From Gammaproteobacteria bacterium (GTDB lineage: Bacteria > Pseudomonadota > Gammaproteobacteria > Legionellales > Legionellaceae): a DNA stretch of 58,384 nucleotides. Where the stretch lies: NCBI GenBank assembly GCA_026399205.1, contig JAPLRL010000084.1:1-58384 (forward strand). The letters are read 5' to 3'. Shown one piece after another: positions 29,001-37,695 of the stretch (position 1 is its first letter; each line of letters opens with the position of its first letter). Below the pieces are notes generated by a model. That model worked only from the letters and a program-made list of their open reading frames with translations. It ran no database searches and was not told where the DNA came from. Position numbers and translations under genes: made by a program.

Positions 29001-29873
29001 ATGCCAGCACGAACAGAGAACAATAAAGACTCTTCAGATGCACTTTCTCAGGGTATCACGCCAAGCATGTCACCTACGAGCAGGCCTCAGCTTACGTCTA
29101 TTGATCCTGCTCCATTTAAGTTTACTGGGCGCTGGCCTGTTACGGTTCCTGAAGATAAAGAGAATCAGTTCGCGCTGTTTATGAGAGAAGTTGGTCGTGA
29201 TGTTCGTCAACTCAATGAGCTCATTGACACATTTAACCGGGCGCTAACCGATCAAGAAAGGGGGCAGTGTATTGTGGCTATTCAGATGTATCTGAGTAGT
29301 ATGGAAGTGAAGCACGAGGCCAACTTGAATGATTTTAAACAGTTTTGCCCAGCGTATGAAAAGAATCTTGTGAAGCAATTAGAAGATGAAATAAAAACAT
29401 GTCGAATCACCCCTCCTCCAATGGAGCATATGCCCTGGGTTCAACTGAATCCGATTTGTGTTGAGACATTTGATGCGATTAAATCAAAAGATGAGCGAGC
29501 GCAATATAAACAGGTGTTGGTTGATAAGTTGCCTGAGCTCAGATCAGATATTAATAAAATGAATGATCGCATTGATCAATTTAATCACATGAGCGATGCT
29601 GAACACAGAGGTGAGGGATTACACAACATTAAAAAAGCGATGAGAGACATGGATCAAAAATATGATCAAGAATTTAAGATTGCTTGCCCAGAATATCAAG
29701 AGGCAATGACCCGTCTAAGTCATAACATCGATGAATGCGCGCAGCATACACCGGGGGGACTAAGATTTAATATGATGAAAGGTGTATTACAGGATATACG
29801 CAAATCTGAAGGGGAATCTGAGGGGGAATCTGAGGGCGAGCTACCATCACCACCAGAATCACCAATAAGGTAA
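29001..29873 (+). CDS. unknown protein with internally duplicated helical domain, effector candidate
   Basis: I do not recognise this protein (290 residues from this start, 297 from ATG 28980). It contains two related ~78-residue helical units. The first has REVGRDVRQLNELIDTFNRA then FKQFCPAYEKNL; the second has DKLPELRSDINKMNDRIDQF then FKIACPEYQEAM. The common pattern is L-ELR--IN--NDRIDQFN...F---CPEY. The N-terminus is Ser/Pro/Thr-rich and disordered. The C-terminus is SEGESEGESEGELPSPPESP, similar to the tail of the dual kinase 2 kb upstream. There is no signal or membrane segment. The acidic tail suits a Dot/Icm substrate, which is an inference. Confidence 0.65.
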   Translation: MPARTENNKDSSDALSQGITPSMSPTSRPQLTSIDPAPFKFTGRWPVTVPEDKENQFALFMREVGRDVRQLNELIDTFNRALTDQERGQCIVAIQMYLSSMEVKHEANLNDFKQFCPAYEKNLVKQLEDEIKTCRITPPPMEHMPWVQLNPICVETFDAIKSKDERAQYKQVLVDKLPELRSDINKMNDRIDQFNHMSDAEHRGEGLHNIKKAMRDMDQKYDQEFKIACPEYQEAMTRLSHNIDECAQHTPGGLRFNMMKGVLQDIRKSEGESEGESEGELPSPPESPIR

Positions 29874-29880
29874 TGCCATT

Positions 29881-29960
29881 GTAGCCTGGATGCAGCGCAG
29901 CGAAATCCGGGAATTCGGTGCCACTGATCCCGGATTTCGCTGCGCTGCATCCAGGCTACA
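29881..29960. repeat. GTAGCCTGGATG palindromic repeat, copy 2
   Basis: GTAGCCTGGATGCAGCGCAG pairs with CTGCGCTGCATCCAGGCTAC around the same GGGAATTCGGTGCCACTGAT centre as copy 1. The arms differ from copy 1 by paired substitutions (GAAGCGAAG versus GCAGCGCAG), so the stem has been conserved by compensatory change. Confidence 0.85.
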
Positions 29961-29982
29961 ATCCGAGGTATAGAGATCTCTT

Positions 29983-30945
29983 TTACTGACCTCTCACAAG
30001 CTTAGTAAACTGCTGATAGCGAAACGCAGAGATTTGCTGGGTTTCTACGGCATGGATAATTGCGCATCCACCACCTGTTTGAAGATGATCACAATTGCGA
30101 AATTGGCATTGCCCTAAAAAGGGTCGAAATTCACGGTAACCGTATGCAATACGAGTCGGGTCTAGAAAAGGCGGGGTGAATGAGCGTACACCTGGTGAGT
30201 CAATCAGAGCTCCGCCGTGAGGCAGGTGGTAATAACGCGCATAACTGGTGGTATGTTTACCGAGACCGCTGCCCAAGGATAAGGGTGAGGTTTGAATATT
30301 GTCTACATGGGGCAGGAGTGCTGCGATGATAGACGATTTACCTACCCCTGATTGTCCAACAAAAATGCTGGTTTGATCTTTGAGTTGGGTTTCTAATGCA
30401 GTAAAACTGGCGGGATCTTGTTTGGTGGTATAGAGAAGTGGGTATCCTAGCGGTAGGTAGTGTGTCGTGAGCATCGATTGTATGGGTTCAGAAGGTAAGT
30501 CGGCTTTATTTAAAATCAAACATGCATTGAGATTTAAATAATCTGCGGTAATCAGGTAGTTATCTAAAAGGGTCCAATTCATTGGCGGCATGATCGCAAC
30601 CACGATGATGAGCTGAGTGACGTTGGCCGCAAGTGGTTTTGCCTGACCATTTTTATCTAAGCGCTCTAGTACAGATTCACGTGGATGGTGACTGACAATG
30701 ACGCCCGTACGCTCGGTCGAGGGGGACCAAATGACCTGATCGCCTGCAACAATGCGCGGTAAATTAGGGCGAATCATACAGCGAATGATGTGACCTTTGG
30801 GCGTTTCAATTTCAGCCCGTTTACCATAGGAACACAGGACGAGACCAGTTTGAGTGTCCTCTGCACTTAAAGGGGGTTCCAACCAGTCAGATTGAATTTT
30901 TTGAACGCGCGTACGCTGTTGTAAGCTTAGTTTCCTTTTACTCAT
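29983..30945 (-). CDS. rsgA: ribosome small subunit-dependent GTPase RsgA
   Basis: This circularly permuted GTPase of 320 residues checks late 30S assembly. The N-terminal OB domain is followed by the permuted G motifs: LNKADLP (G4), then FVGQSGVGKSSII (G1), and IDSPGVRSF (G3). The C-terminal zinc site is CQFRNCDHLQTGGGC. The start at 30945 (MSKRKLSLQQ) fits the family; the longer frame adds an unrelated hydrophobic leader. It is often next to orn, as here (orn lies about 2 kb away on the other strand). Confidence 0.96.
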   Translation of the reverse strand: MSKRKLSLQQRTRVQKIQSDWLEPPLSAEDTQTGLVLCSYGKRAEIETPKGHIIRCMIRPNLPRIVAGDQVIWSPSTERTGVIVSHHPRESVLERLDKNGQAKPLAANVTQLIIVVAIMPPMNWTLLDNYLITADYLNLNACLILNKADLPSEPIQSMLTTHYLPLGYPLLYTTKQDPASFTALETQLKDQTSIFVGQSGVGKSSIIAALLPHVDNIQTSPLSLGSGLGKHTTSYARYYHLPHGGALIDSPGVRSFTPPFLDPTRIAYGYREFRPFLGQCQFRNCDHLQTGGGCAIIHAVETQQISAFRYQQFTKLVRGQ

Positions 30946-31014
30946 AGCATCAGCAGTGTAGCACAAGAAAAAAATGATATACAACGTACGATTTAACCGA
31001 GCCGCGACAAGTTC

Positions 31015-31120
31015 GTAGGGTGGACAAAGGAGCCTTACGATGAAATTTCAGCCTACTTGGTCTTCCTGGGCGACGTGCCCACCGGTTAGCTCGGAGCAGT
31101 GGTGGGCACGTCGCCTGAAG
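31015..31120. repeat. GTAGGGTGG-ended repeat, truncated copy
   Basis: GTAGGGTGGACAAAGGAGCC begins the element, and GGGCGACGTGCCCACCGG with GTGGGCACGTCGCC forms its internal stem. The right end is missing: after GTCGCCTGAAGG the sequence turns into the other hairpin repeat (31123-31162). Confidence 0.75.
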
Positions 31121-31122
31121 GT

Positions 31123-31162
31123 TTATACTCAACGCTAATGAGTTTTCGGATTTTATGCTATC
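31123..31162. repeat. partial copy of the 1088-1253 hairpin repeat
   Basis: TTATACTCAACGCTAATGAG followed by TTTTCGGATTTTATGCTATC matches the left end of the element at 1088 with two differences. It appears to have replaced the right end of the neighbouring GTAGGGTGG repeat. Confidence 0.75.
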
Positions 31163-31240
31163 CAGCATGGGATGGTGCAAGTTTCAGTTTAATGTGCATT
31201 GGGTATATACTGCGTTTTTGTAAACAACGAGCAGTCACAC

Positions 31241-32458
31241 ATGCAAGTGTATTTAGTCGGTGGCGCGGTTCGAGATCAGTTATTGGGATTGCCTGTTAAA
31301 GAACGCGATTGGGTGGTCGTCGGGGGTACGCCTGAAGCGATGTTGCACCAAGGGTTTCAACAAGTGGGCAAAGATTTTCCGGTTTTTTTGCATCCCACCA
31401 CCCGTGAAGAATATGCACTGGCTCGTAAAGAACGTAAAACAGGGCCGGGTTATGGAGGCTTTGCGTGTGAGGCATCGCCTAGTGTGACTTTGCAAGAAGA
31501 TTTATTACGACGGGACTTAACCATTAATGCCATGGCGTTAGATGATAACGGGCAGCTCATTGATTTTTATGGCGGACAGCAAGATTTAAACAATAAAGTG
31601 TTAAAGCATGTTTCCGACGCTTTTGTAGAAGATCCGGTCCGTGTTTTACGTTTGGCGCGGTTTAAGGCACGCTTCCATGCATTGGGGTTTACCATTGCAG
31701 AAGACACGTCTTCGTTGGTTTATCAGATGGTTGAGAATGGTGAGTTGGCGCATTTAGTGCCTGAACGGGTTTGGCGAGAGTGGGAGAACAGTTTACACAC
31801 GCCGCACCCAGCGCAATTCATTGAAGCCTTACGTGCTTTTGGGGCGTTGCGGGTCTTGATTCCAGAGATAGATGCGTTATTCGGGGTCCCTGCAGGCCCT
31901 TTTTATCATCCTGAAATTGATACAGGGGTGCACGTGTTACAGATGCTCCATTTTGCCAATACGCGTCAGACCGATGCGGTGTTATCTTTTGCTATCATGA
32001 TGCATGATTTAGGTAAAGCATTGACGCCTAAGGCTTCATGGCCCTCTCATCCGGCACATGATACGCTGGGTGAAGCGCCCATCCAAGCCTTGTGTGAGCG
32101 CTTGAAGGTCCCTAGCGAATTTCGTGATACGGCTATCATGGGATGTCGTTATCATTTAAAAATGCATCAAGGGCTCGAGTTATCACCCGAAGAGGTGTTA
32201 GATGTTTTGGTTGGCAGTGGTGCATTTCGACAAGGGGATCGATTTTCGCGGTTACTGGATTTGTATGAAGCTGATGCGCTTGCCGCGTTTCCGGATAAAA
32301 CAGAGACTCAGCGCCCTTTTTGGATGGCGTGTTTGCAAGCCTGTTTGTCTATTTCATCGACGACGTATGTGAAGCCCGGGATGGATGGAAAACAGATTCA
32401 AGCAGCGCTTTTTCAGGCGAGGATAGAGAGAATTAGGGAAGTATTAGGGAGCGCCTAA
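31241..32458 (+). CDS. cca: CCA tRNA nucleotidyltransferase (multifunctional, HD domain)
   Basis: This 405-residue enzyme adds or repairs the CCA end of tRNA. It starts MQVYLVGGAVRDQLLGLPVK with the class II motif (LVGGAVRD) and RDW as the catalytic acidic region. RRDLTINAMA and DPVRVLRLARFKARF follow. The C-terminal half has an HD phosphohydrolase site (MMHDLGKALTP), as in enteric Cca. The start at 31241 was chosen because the family N-terminus begins there. Confidence 0.96.
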   Translation: MQVYLVGGAVRDQLLGLPVKERDWVVVGGTPEAMLHQGFQQVGKDFPVFLHPTTREEYALARKERKTGPGYGGFACEASPSVTLQEDLLRRDLTINAMALDDNGQLIDFYGGQQDLNNKVLKHVSDAFVEDPVRVLRLARFKARFHALGFTIAEDTSSLVYQMVENGELAHLVPERVWREWENSLHTPHPAQFIEALRAFGALRVLIPEIDALFGVPAGPFYHPEIDTGVHVLQMLHFANTRQTDAVLSFAIMMHDLGKALTPKASWPSHPAHDTLGEAPIQALCERLKVPSEFRDTAIMGCRYHLKMHQGLELSPEEVLDVLVGSGAFRQGDRFSRLLDLYEADALAAFPDKTETQRPFWMACLQACLSISSTTYVKPGMDGKQIQAALFQARIERIREVLGSA

Positions 32459-32480
32459 AAAGTTTTTGATGCTCGAATAC

Positions 32481-32631
32481 CCCCTCTCCCGCGCTAGAAG
32501 TTTGAATAGTATATTGATGTTCCTCGCGGGAGAGGGTTGGGGAGGGGGAAAAATTGGTTATATCCCCCTCCCTAACCCTCCCCCGCGCTCAGCATGAGAG
32601 TTTTACAAGTGTTTCTCGCGCGGGAGAGGGG
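32481..32631. repeat. composite CCCTCTCCCGCG hairpin repeats
   Basis: Three nested or adjacent palindromes are seen between cca and orn: CCCCTCTCCCGCG (32480) with CGCGGGAGAGGG (32525-32536), TTGGGGAGGGGGA with TCCCCCTCCCTAA, and CCCCCGCGC with GCGCGGGAGAGGGG (to 32631). The arrangement looks like two copies of one REP-like unit in opposite orientation. Confidence 0.7.
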
Positions 32632-32668
32632 ACTGATCGGAGTATATATAAACTTTTTACGAGGAACC

Positions 32669-33244
32669 ATGATGAAACATAAAGATCACCTTATATGGAT
32701 AGATCTAGAAATGACAGGTCTAGAGCCTGAGCACAATAAGATCCTTGAGATTGCAACAATTGTGACAGATTCACAGTTAACGATTTTAGAAGAAGGCCCC
32801 GTTTTAGCGATCAATCAACCACAAGCACTGTTGGACCAGATGGATACTTGGAATAACAAACATCACACCCAGTCTGGCTTGGTGAAGCGGGTACAAGAGA
32901 GTTCCTTTAGTGAGAAAAAAGCGGAGCAACTCACCTTGCGGTTTGTGTCACAGTATCTTGATAAAGGTCAATCACCGATGTGCGGCAATAGTATTTGTCT
33001 AGATCGGCGTTTTTTGTGTCGTTATATGCCGGAATTAGCGCGGTTTTTTCATTATCGAAATTTAGACGTGAGCACCTTAAAAGAATTAGCCAAGCGCTGG
33101 CGACCTGACATCATGAAAGGCGTAGAAAAAGAATCAAAACATTTGGCATTAGATGATATTAGAGAATCTATTGCTGAATTGATTTATTATAGAGAACATT
33201 TTATATCCATTCCCAAGGAGAAAAATTCCGATGTTGTGCGTTGA
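32669..33244 (+). CDS. orn: oligoribonuclease
   Basis: This 191-residue DEDDh 3'-5' exonuclease degrades short oligoribonucleotides, including pGpG from cyclic-di-GMP turnover. Motifs are [13 protein letters not shown] (ExoI Asp-Glu), [13 protein letters not shown] (ExoII) and [10 protein letters not shown] (ExoIII; His in KHLALDD). GAGGAA precedes ATG 32669, which follows the repeat region; the upstream longer frame runs through the repeat and is rejected. It overlaps queH by 14 bases. Confidence 0.96.
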   Translation: MMKHKDHLIWIDLEMTGLEPEHNKILEIATIVTDSQLTILEEGPVLAINQPQALLDQMDTWNNKHHTQSGLVKRVQESSFSEKKAEQLTLRFVSQYLDKGQSPMCGNSICLDRRFLCRYMPELARFFHYRNLDVSTLKELAKRWRPDIMKGVEKESKHLALDDIRESIAELIYYREHFISIPKEKNSDVVR

Positions 33245-33878
33245 ACGAGAAAAATTGGTATTGCCAGAAGGCGAGACGCGATTATTACTGCATTCATGTT
33301 GCGCCCCTTGTTCTGGGGAAGTCATGGAGGCATTATTGGCCTCAAAAATTGATTTTTCTATCTTTTTTTATAATCCCAATATTCATCCTGTTCAAGAATA
33401 CATGCAACGCAAGGAAGAAAATGTACGGTTTGCCGAGTTGCATCAGATCCCCTTTATTGATGCTGACTACGATAAAGACAACTGGTTTGAGCGCGTGAAA
33501 GGTCTAGAGATGGAGCCAGAACAAGGAAAGCGTTGCACGGCTTGTTTTGATATGCGCTTTGAGCGAACGGCGTTGTATGCAGCGGAACACGGATTTACGC
33601 TTTTCAGCAGTTCTTTGGGGATTTCTAGATGGAAAGACATGAATCAAATTAATGACTCAGGGACACGAGCCGCTGCGCGTTATCCTGGTATGACGTATTG
33701 GACCTATAATTGGCGTAAAAATGGTGGGTCTTCCAGGATGTATGAGATTGCAAAGCGCGAGCAGTTTTATCAGCAGGAATATTGTGGATGCGTGTATTCG
33801 TTACGCGATACAAATGTGTGGCGCGTGAAAAATGGCAGAGAAAAAATTAAGTTAGGGGTTTCGTATTATTCAGAGTAG
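33231..33878 (+). CDS. queH: epoxyqueuosine reductase QueH
   Basis: The 215-residue iron-sulfur enzyme performs the last step of queuosine synthesis in tRNA. The motif [15 protein letters not shown] holds one Cys pair. [31 protein letters not shown] (second Cys pair) and [15 protein letters not shown] are family features. It replaces the unrelated cobalamin-dependent QueG. It is coupled to orn. Its end overlaps the convergent hemY gene by about 30 bases. Confidence 0.93.
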   Translation: MLCVEREKLVLPEGETRLLLHSCCAPCSGEVMEALLASKIDFSIFFYNPNIHPVQEYMQRKEENVRFAELHQIPFIDADYDKDNWFERVKGLEMEPEQGKRCTACFDMRFERTALYAAEHGFTLFSSSLGISRWKDMNQINDSGTRAAARYPGMTYWTYNWRKNGGSSRMYEIAKREQFYQQEYCGCVYSLRDTNVWRVKNGREKIKLGVSYYSE

Positions 33879-35040
33879 ATTGCAGCCCTTGTTTATACAT
33901 CGCAGCCGCCTCTTTTGGCGACTCCAACATTTCTAGTGTTTCGCCCAGGTAAAAATAAAGATAGGGCTGTGGATTAATCGATAAACTTTGCTCAAGATGA
34001 TACCTCGCCTGACCAAAAAGTCGGGCATTTAAATTTAAGCGGCCGAGACAATAATGCAACGGGGCTGAGTGAGGGTGGGATTTAAGCAAACTTTTTGCAA
34101 AGGTTAATTTGTCTTCTTCTGTGGGCAAGTCGGTATAGAGCAAAATGAGTCTATCATCGAGCGCCTTAGTTAGCTGTTGTTTGATGACCTGGTTTGCGGT
34201 CTGCCAGTCTTGGTGTGTGCTGAGGTATTGGCAGTAGGGGATGATAAATATGGGATCTTGTTGGTAGGCTTTGGGTTGCGCTTTAAATGCAGCCTTGATG
34301 ATGTCAACGCTTTGAGCTTGCTTACATTGTTCTTGAAATGATTCTAAATAGAGTCGCTGTTGCATGGTTTCGATTTGAGGAGCAGAAAGGGAGCTATATT
34401 TTTTAAGTGAGGGGAGTAAGCGTAACAACGCGCTCCAATCTTTTACGGTTTCATAGAGTTGAGCCAGTAACTTGAGGACATAGGGATGTTTGGGGGCAAG
34501 ATCGTGCAGGTGTTGTAAAGTGGCTAACGCTTGTTCCCATTGGCCAGAGCTAATTTGCAACTGGGCTTGTGTTAGTTTAACCGCAATATTTGCTTTGGGC
34601 TCAATATGTTGAGCTTCACGCAAATAATGATCTCTAATTTGGTTTTGGCCTAGCTCTTGTGCGGTGCGCGCGGCGGTTAAATAATTAAATAAAGGCACAT
34701 CGGTATTAGGCAATGCTGCAATCAGATGAGTTTGGGCGGCTTGCCAGTACCCCTCACTGAATTCAATGAGTCCTTGGCGGGTTTTTGCCTGAGCTTGATA
34801 TTGCTTATGACGATGATACCAGTTTCTAAAAGAGGCCGGCGCCTTATAAACAAAGCGTAATAATAAATAAAAAAAATGCAGCAGAAAAAAAGCGCTGATC
34901 AGCAAAATCACCGTCACCCATAAGGGGGTTTCAATGGTCCAGGTTTGTGTTGAAATGAGCACAAAACCCGGGTCGTTATGCAGTTGCAGCCCAAGGAAAA
35001 CGGCAGCAAAGAGTAAAACAAGCAAAAAGAGAAGACGCAT
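33847..35040 (-). CDS. hemY: HemY-like TPR membrane protein
   Basis: The 397-residue protein has two N-terminal membrane helices ([18 protein letters not shown] and [20 protein letters not shown]). A cytoplasmic set of tetratricopeptide-like helices follows, for example [20 protein letters not shown] and [20 protein letters not shown]. It is the HemY of the hemCDXY operon, whose exact role in heme synthesis is unclear. It is not the Bacillus protoporphyrinogen oxidase of the same name. GAGGA precedes the ATG at 35040. Confidence 0.9.
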   Translation of the reverse strand: MRLLFLLVLLFAAVFLGLQLHNDPGFVLISTQTWTIETPLWVTVILLISAFFLLHFFYLLLRFVYKAPASFRNWYHRHKQYQAQAKTRQGLIEFSEGYWQAAQTHLIAALPNTDVPLFNYLTAARTAQELGQNQIRDHYLREAQHIEPKANIAVKLTQAQLQISSGQWEQALATLQHLHDLAPKHPYVLKLLAQLYETVKDWSALLRLLPSLKKYSSLSAPQIETMQQRLYLESFQEQCKQAQSVDIIKAAFKAQPKAYQQDPIFIIPYCQYLSTHQDWQTANQVIKQQLTKALDDRLILLYTDLPTEEDKLTFAKSLLKSHPHSAPLHYCLGRLNLNARLFGQARYHLEQSLSINPQPYLYFYLGETLEMLESPKEAAAMYKQGLQSTLNNTKPLT

Positions 35041-35054
35041 CAAGTTGTCCTCGT

Positions 35055-36017
35055 TTAAGGTTTGGGAAGCGCGGATTGTTGTTGGGCGATCCAGTCATTG
35101 ATGGCTTTAAGTGGCGCCTCCAGTGAAGGACTTTGTATAAACGCCTGCGTTGTTTCTAGGGCGTGTAATGCATCTAAAATAGGTTGTTTGACAGATGCAG
35201 CGGTGGTTGGTAAGGCTTGTGTTTCTTTGATGGCCTCTTGTATAGAGAGTTGATATAACTGCGTATTGTGTTGGAGGAGTGCTGCTTGAGCGATTTGTAA
35301 GTTTAAATCAATTCGCCCGCTTAAGAGTGTTTGTTGAAATGTGATAGCGGCTTGTTTGTTGGGTTGATGATGTTTGATAGAAATCAGAGATTGAATTTGT
35401 TTGAGTGAAGGAATTGAACCATCGGATGGTAGTGTTGTCATTGTGGGGGTGGGTGCGGGAAACGCATTGCTAAGCAGGCTGTGTAGTTGGTGTATTTGTA
35501 ACAATGTGCTGGCAGTACTGGACTGGGGTAAGGCTTGTAGCGCTTGTGTTGTTTGTTGAATGGCAACAAACACTGGGCGAAGCGACTCGTCAGATAACGA
35601 TTCTAATAATTTTTCTGCTTGCTGCAATAGGGTGATACAACCAGGAATATTGTTGCCGACTGTTGATTCGACCACAGCCAACTCAAGGTAATATTTGGCT
35701 TGCTCGCCGACCCAGATATGATTTTTTGAGGCGGGTTGTTGCGTGTTGACTCGCTGGGAGAGCACTGATAATTGGGTTTGTAAACTGGCGTGTGCTTCAC
35801 TGATGGTTGCGAGCGTGGTGGTTAACTCGGAATAGGGGATGACTTTTTTCTTGGTAAACGAGGATAATCTCATGATGGCTTGTGTGTTTTCTTTGGCAAT
35901 AAATAAGGCATAGAGTGCTGCGGCACTTGCGATCAGGACCAAAATCAAGGTGAAGAAGGGCAGGATAGAGCAAGGCTTCTTGGTGGGTTGTTGAACGCTA
36001 GTGGGTTGATCCGTCAT
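35055..36017 (-). CDS. hemX: HemX-like uroporphyrinogen-III C-methyltransferase family membrane protein
   Basis: The 320-residue protein has a short cytoplasmic N-terminus, one membrane helix (ILPFFTLILVLIASAAALYAL) and a long periplasmic helical region with IWVGEQAKYYLELA, a typical HemX phrase. A role as membrane scaffold for heme enzymes is inferred from its place; no methyltransferase motifs are present. The ATG at 36017 overlaps the hemD stop (ATGA). A longer frame would read through hemD and is rejected. Confidence 0.88.
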   Translation of the reverse strand: MTDQPTSVQQPTKKPCSILPFFTLILVLIASAAALYALFIAKENTQAIMRLSSFTKKKVIPYSELTTTLATISEAHASLQTQLSVLSQRVNTQQPASKNHIWVGEQAKYYLELAVVESTVGNNIPGCITLLQQAEKLLESLSDESLRPVFVAIQQTTQALQALPQSSTASTLLQIHQLHSLLSNAFPAPTPTMTTLPSDGSIPSLKQIQSLISIKHHQPNKQAAITFQQTLLSGRIDLNLQIAQAALLQHNTQLYQLSIQEAIKETQALPTTAASVKQPILDALHALETTQAFIQSPSLEAPLKAINDWIAQQQSALPKP

Positions 36018-36778
36018 GGTGTATTCCTTTTCAAGGTATAGGCTGCAACTAATCCTGTTAAGAGGGTGTCTGGGCGGGTGGTAAACACGGTTTTGATACC
36101 CAGCGCAGTTGCGGCATGAGCGAGTCGTTGACTGATCACCAAGCATGGTGTGTTTTTCAGCCACTCATGTGCAGCCGTCCCAAACATTATAAACAGGTGT
36201 TTCATCGCTTGCTCACTGGTAAAGAGTATAATATTGATAGGCGCATTACGCCAGATCTGTTCTAAATAATCAGTGGGAATATCTGGCATCGTGCGTTCAT
36301 ACACTGCGACCTCTGTGACCAGTGCTTGTTGCTGTCGTAGTGTGAGGGATAAAAAATCGCGTCCGGCTTTACCCTTGATCATCAAAATTTTCTTGTTTGA
36401 AAGGTGCGCAAAGCTAGGTAGGGTCAACAGCGTTTCACTGTTTGCAAGCGCAGGTACGCTATCGATGTTGATGCACAGTTGCTGGAGTTTAGCGGCAGTT
36501 GCAGGACCTATCGCGACGACCGGTAAGGTGGTGGGCCAGTGCGCTGCGGGTATGGCTGAAAAAAAATGGCTGACAGCATTGGCGCTGATAAAAATAGCTA
36601 AGTCAAACGTGTGGAGGGGAGGTAGTGTATTTTTCCATTCAGGGGAGAGCCCCGATATCGCCAGGGCAGGACAAGAGATGACCTCACCGCCTAAGGTTTG
36701 AATCGACTCCGTGAGTGCTTGAGCTTGGTGAATTGGGCGTGTGTTTAATACACAACATCCTGTTAGGGGGCCGGACAT
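36014..36778 (-). CDS. hemD: uroporphyrinogen-III synthase
   Basis: This 254-residue enzyme cyclises hydroxymethylbilane with inversion of ring D. The family is poorly conserved, but VLNTRPIHQAQALTESIQTLGGEVISCPAL, FISANAVSHFF, VAIGPATAAKL and ILFTSEQAMKHLF are the expected landmarks of its two lobes. It lies between hemC and hemX with overlaps at both ends. Confidence 0.93.
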   Translation of the reverse strand: MSGPLTGCCVLNTRPIHQAQALTESIQTLGGEVISCPALAISGLSPEWKNTLPPLHTFDLAIFISANAVSHFFSAIPAAHWPTTLPVVAIGPATAAKLQQLCINIDSVPALANSETLLTLPSFAHLSNKKILMIKGKAGRDFLSLTLRQQQALVTEVAVYERTMPDIPTDYLEQIWRNAPINIILFTSEQAMKHLFIMFGTAAHEWLKNTPCLVISQRLAHAATALGIKTVFTTRPDTLLTGLVAAYTLKRNTP

Positions 36779-37695
36779 GCGGGCATTTCCAATAAGGCTT
36801 TTGCGCCTTTTTTTAATAATTCAGCCGCACAGGCATCTGCGAGATCGGCTGCATGTTCAATGGATCCCTTGTGCTCAGCCTCAATGCATTGTGAACCGTC
36901 TGGACTGAGTACGCGTGCGTTCAGTTGTAGGGTATTGGGTGTTGGGATAGTGCAAAAAATGGCAATGGGGACATGGCAATGTCCGCCTAATAACGCATTG
37001 ACGCGGCGTTCAGTGTTGACACAAGCAGCTGTTTTGGGGCAATGAATTTTAGACAGAATATTTAAGAGTTCGTGATCAGATTGGCGGCACTCAATACCAA
37101 CAGCGCCTTGTCCACAGGCAGGTAGCATGAGGGGCGGGGTAAGTTCTGTACTTATCATATCTTCAAGGCCAAGACGAATGAGACCGGCAGCAGCTAAAAT
37201 AATGCCGTCGAATTCATGGGCGTGTAATTTAGTTAAGCGCGTTTGTACATTACCGCGTAAAGGGTGTAATTGAAGATCGGGTCGATAAGCACGCAATTGC
37301 GCTTGTCTGCGTAGGCTTGCGGTGCCAATGTTAGCGCCTTGTGGGAGCTCGTCGATGGTTGAGGCAATTGGACTAATTAACGCATCAAATGGATTGCCAC
37401 GTTCACAAATGGCGGCTAAACAAAGGCCTTCTGGAAACACTGCCAAGAGATCTTTCATGGAGTGAACCGCTAAATCTGCACGTCCCTCTAGCAAGGCTTC
37501 TTCTAATTCTTTTACAAATAGCCCTTTACCTGTATGTTGCGCCCAGTTTTCTTTACTGGCGCGGTCTCCGGACGTGACGATGGGTAGGAGCTTAATATCA
37601 TATTGAGGGCATGTCTCTTTAAGGGCGGCTGCAACGTAGTGGGCTTGCCATAATGCAAGAGGACTGTTTCTGGTTGCGATGGTTAGTTGGCGCAT
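36763..37695 (-). CDS. hemC: hydroxymethylbilane synthase (porphobilinogen deaminase)
   Basis: This 310-residue enzyme polymerises four porphobilinogens on a dipyrromethane cofactor. It contains IATRNSPLALWQA, GRADLAVHSMKDL (catalytic Asp), GTASLRRQAQL and the cofactor cysteine in GGHCHVPIA. Overlaps panC upstream and hemD downstream, so pan and hem genes form one transcript. Confidence 0.97.
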   Translation of the reverse strand: MRQLTIATRNSPLALWQAHYVAAALKETCPQYDIKLLPIVTSGDRASKENWAQHTGKGLFVKELEEALLEGRADLAVHSMKDLLAVFPEGLCLAAICERGNPFDALISPIASTIDELPQGANIGTASLRRQAQLRAYRPDLQLHPLRGNVQTRLTKLHAHEFDGIILAAAGLIRLGLEDMISTELTPPLMLPACGQGAVGIECRQSDHELLNILSKIHCPKTAACVNTERRVNALLGGHCHVPIAIFCTIPTPNTLQLNARVLSPDGSQCIEAEHKGSIEHAADLADACAAELLKKGAKALLEMPACPAP

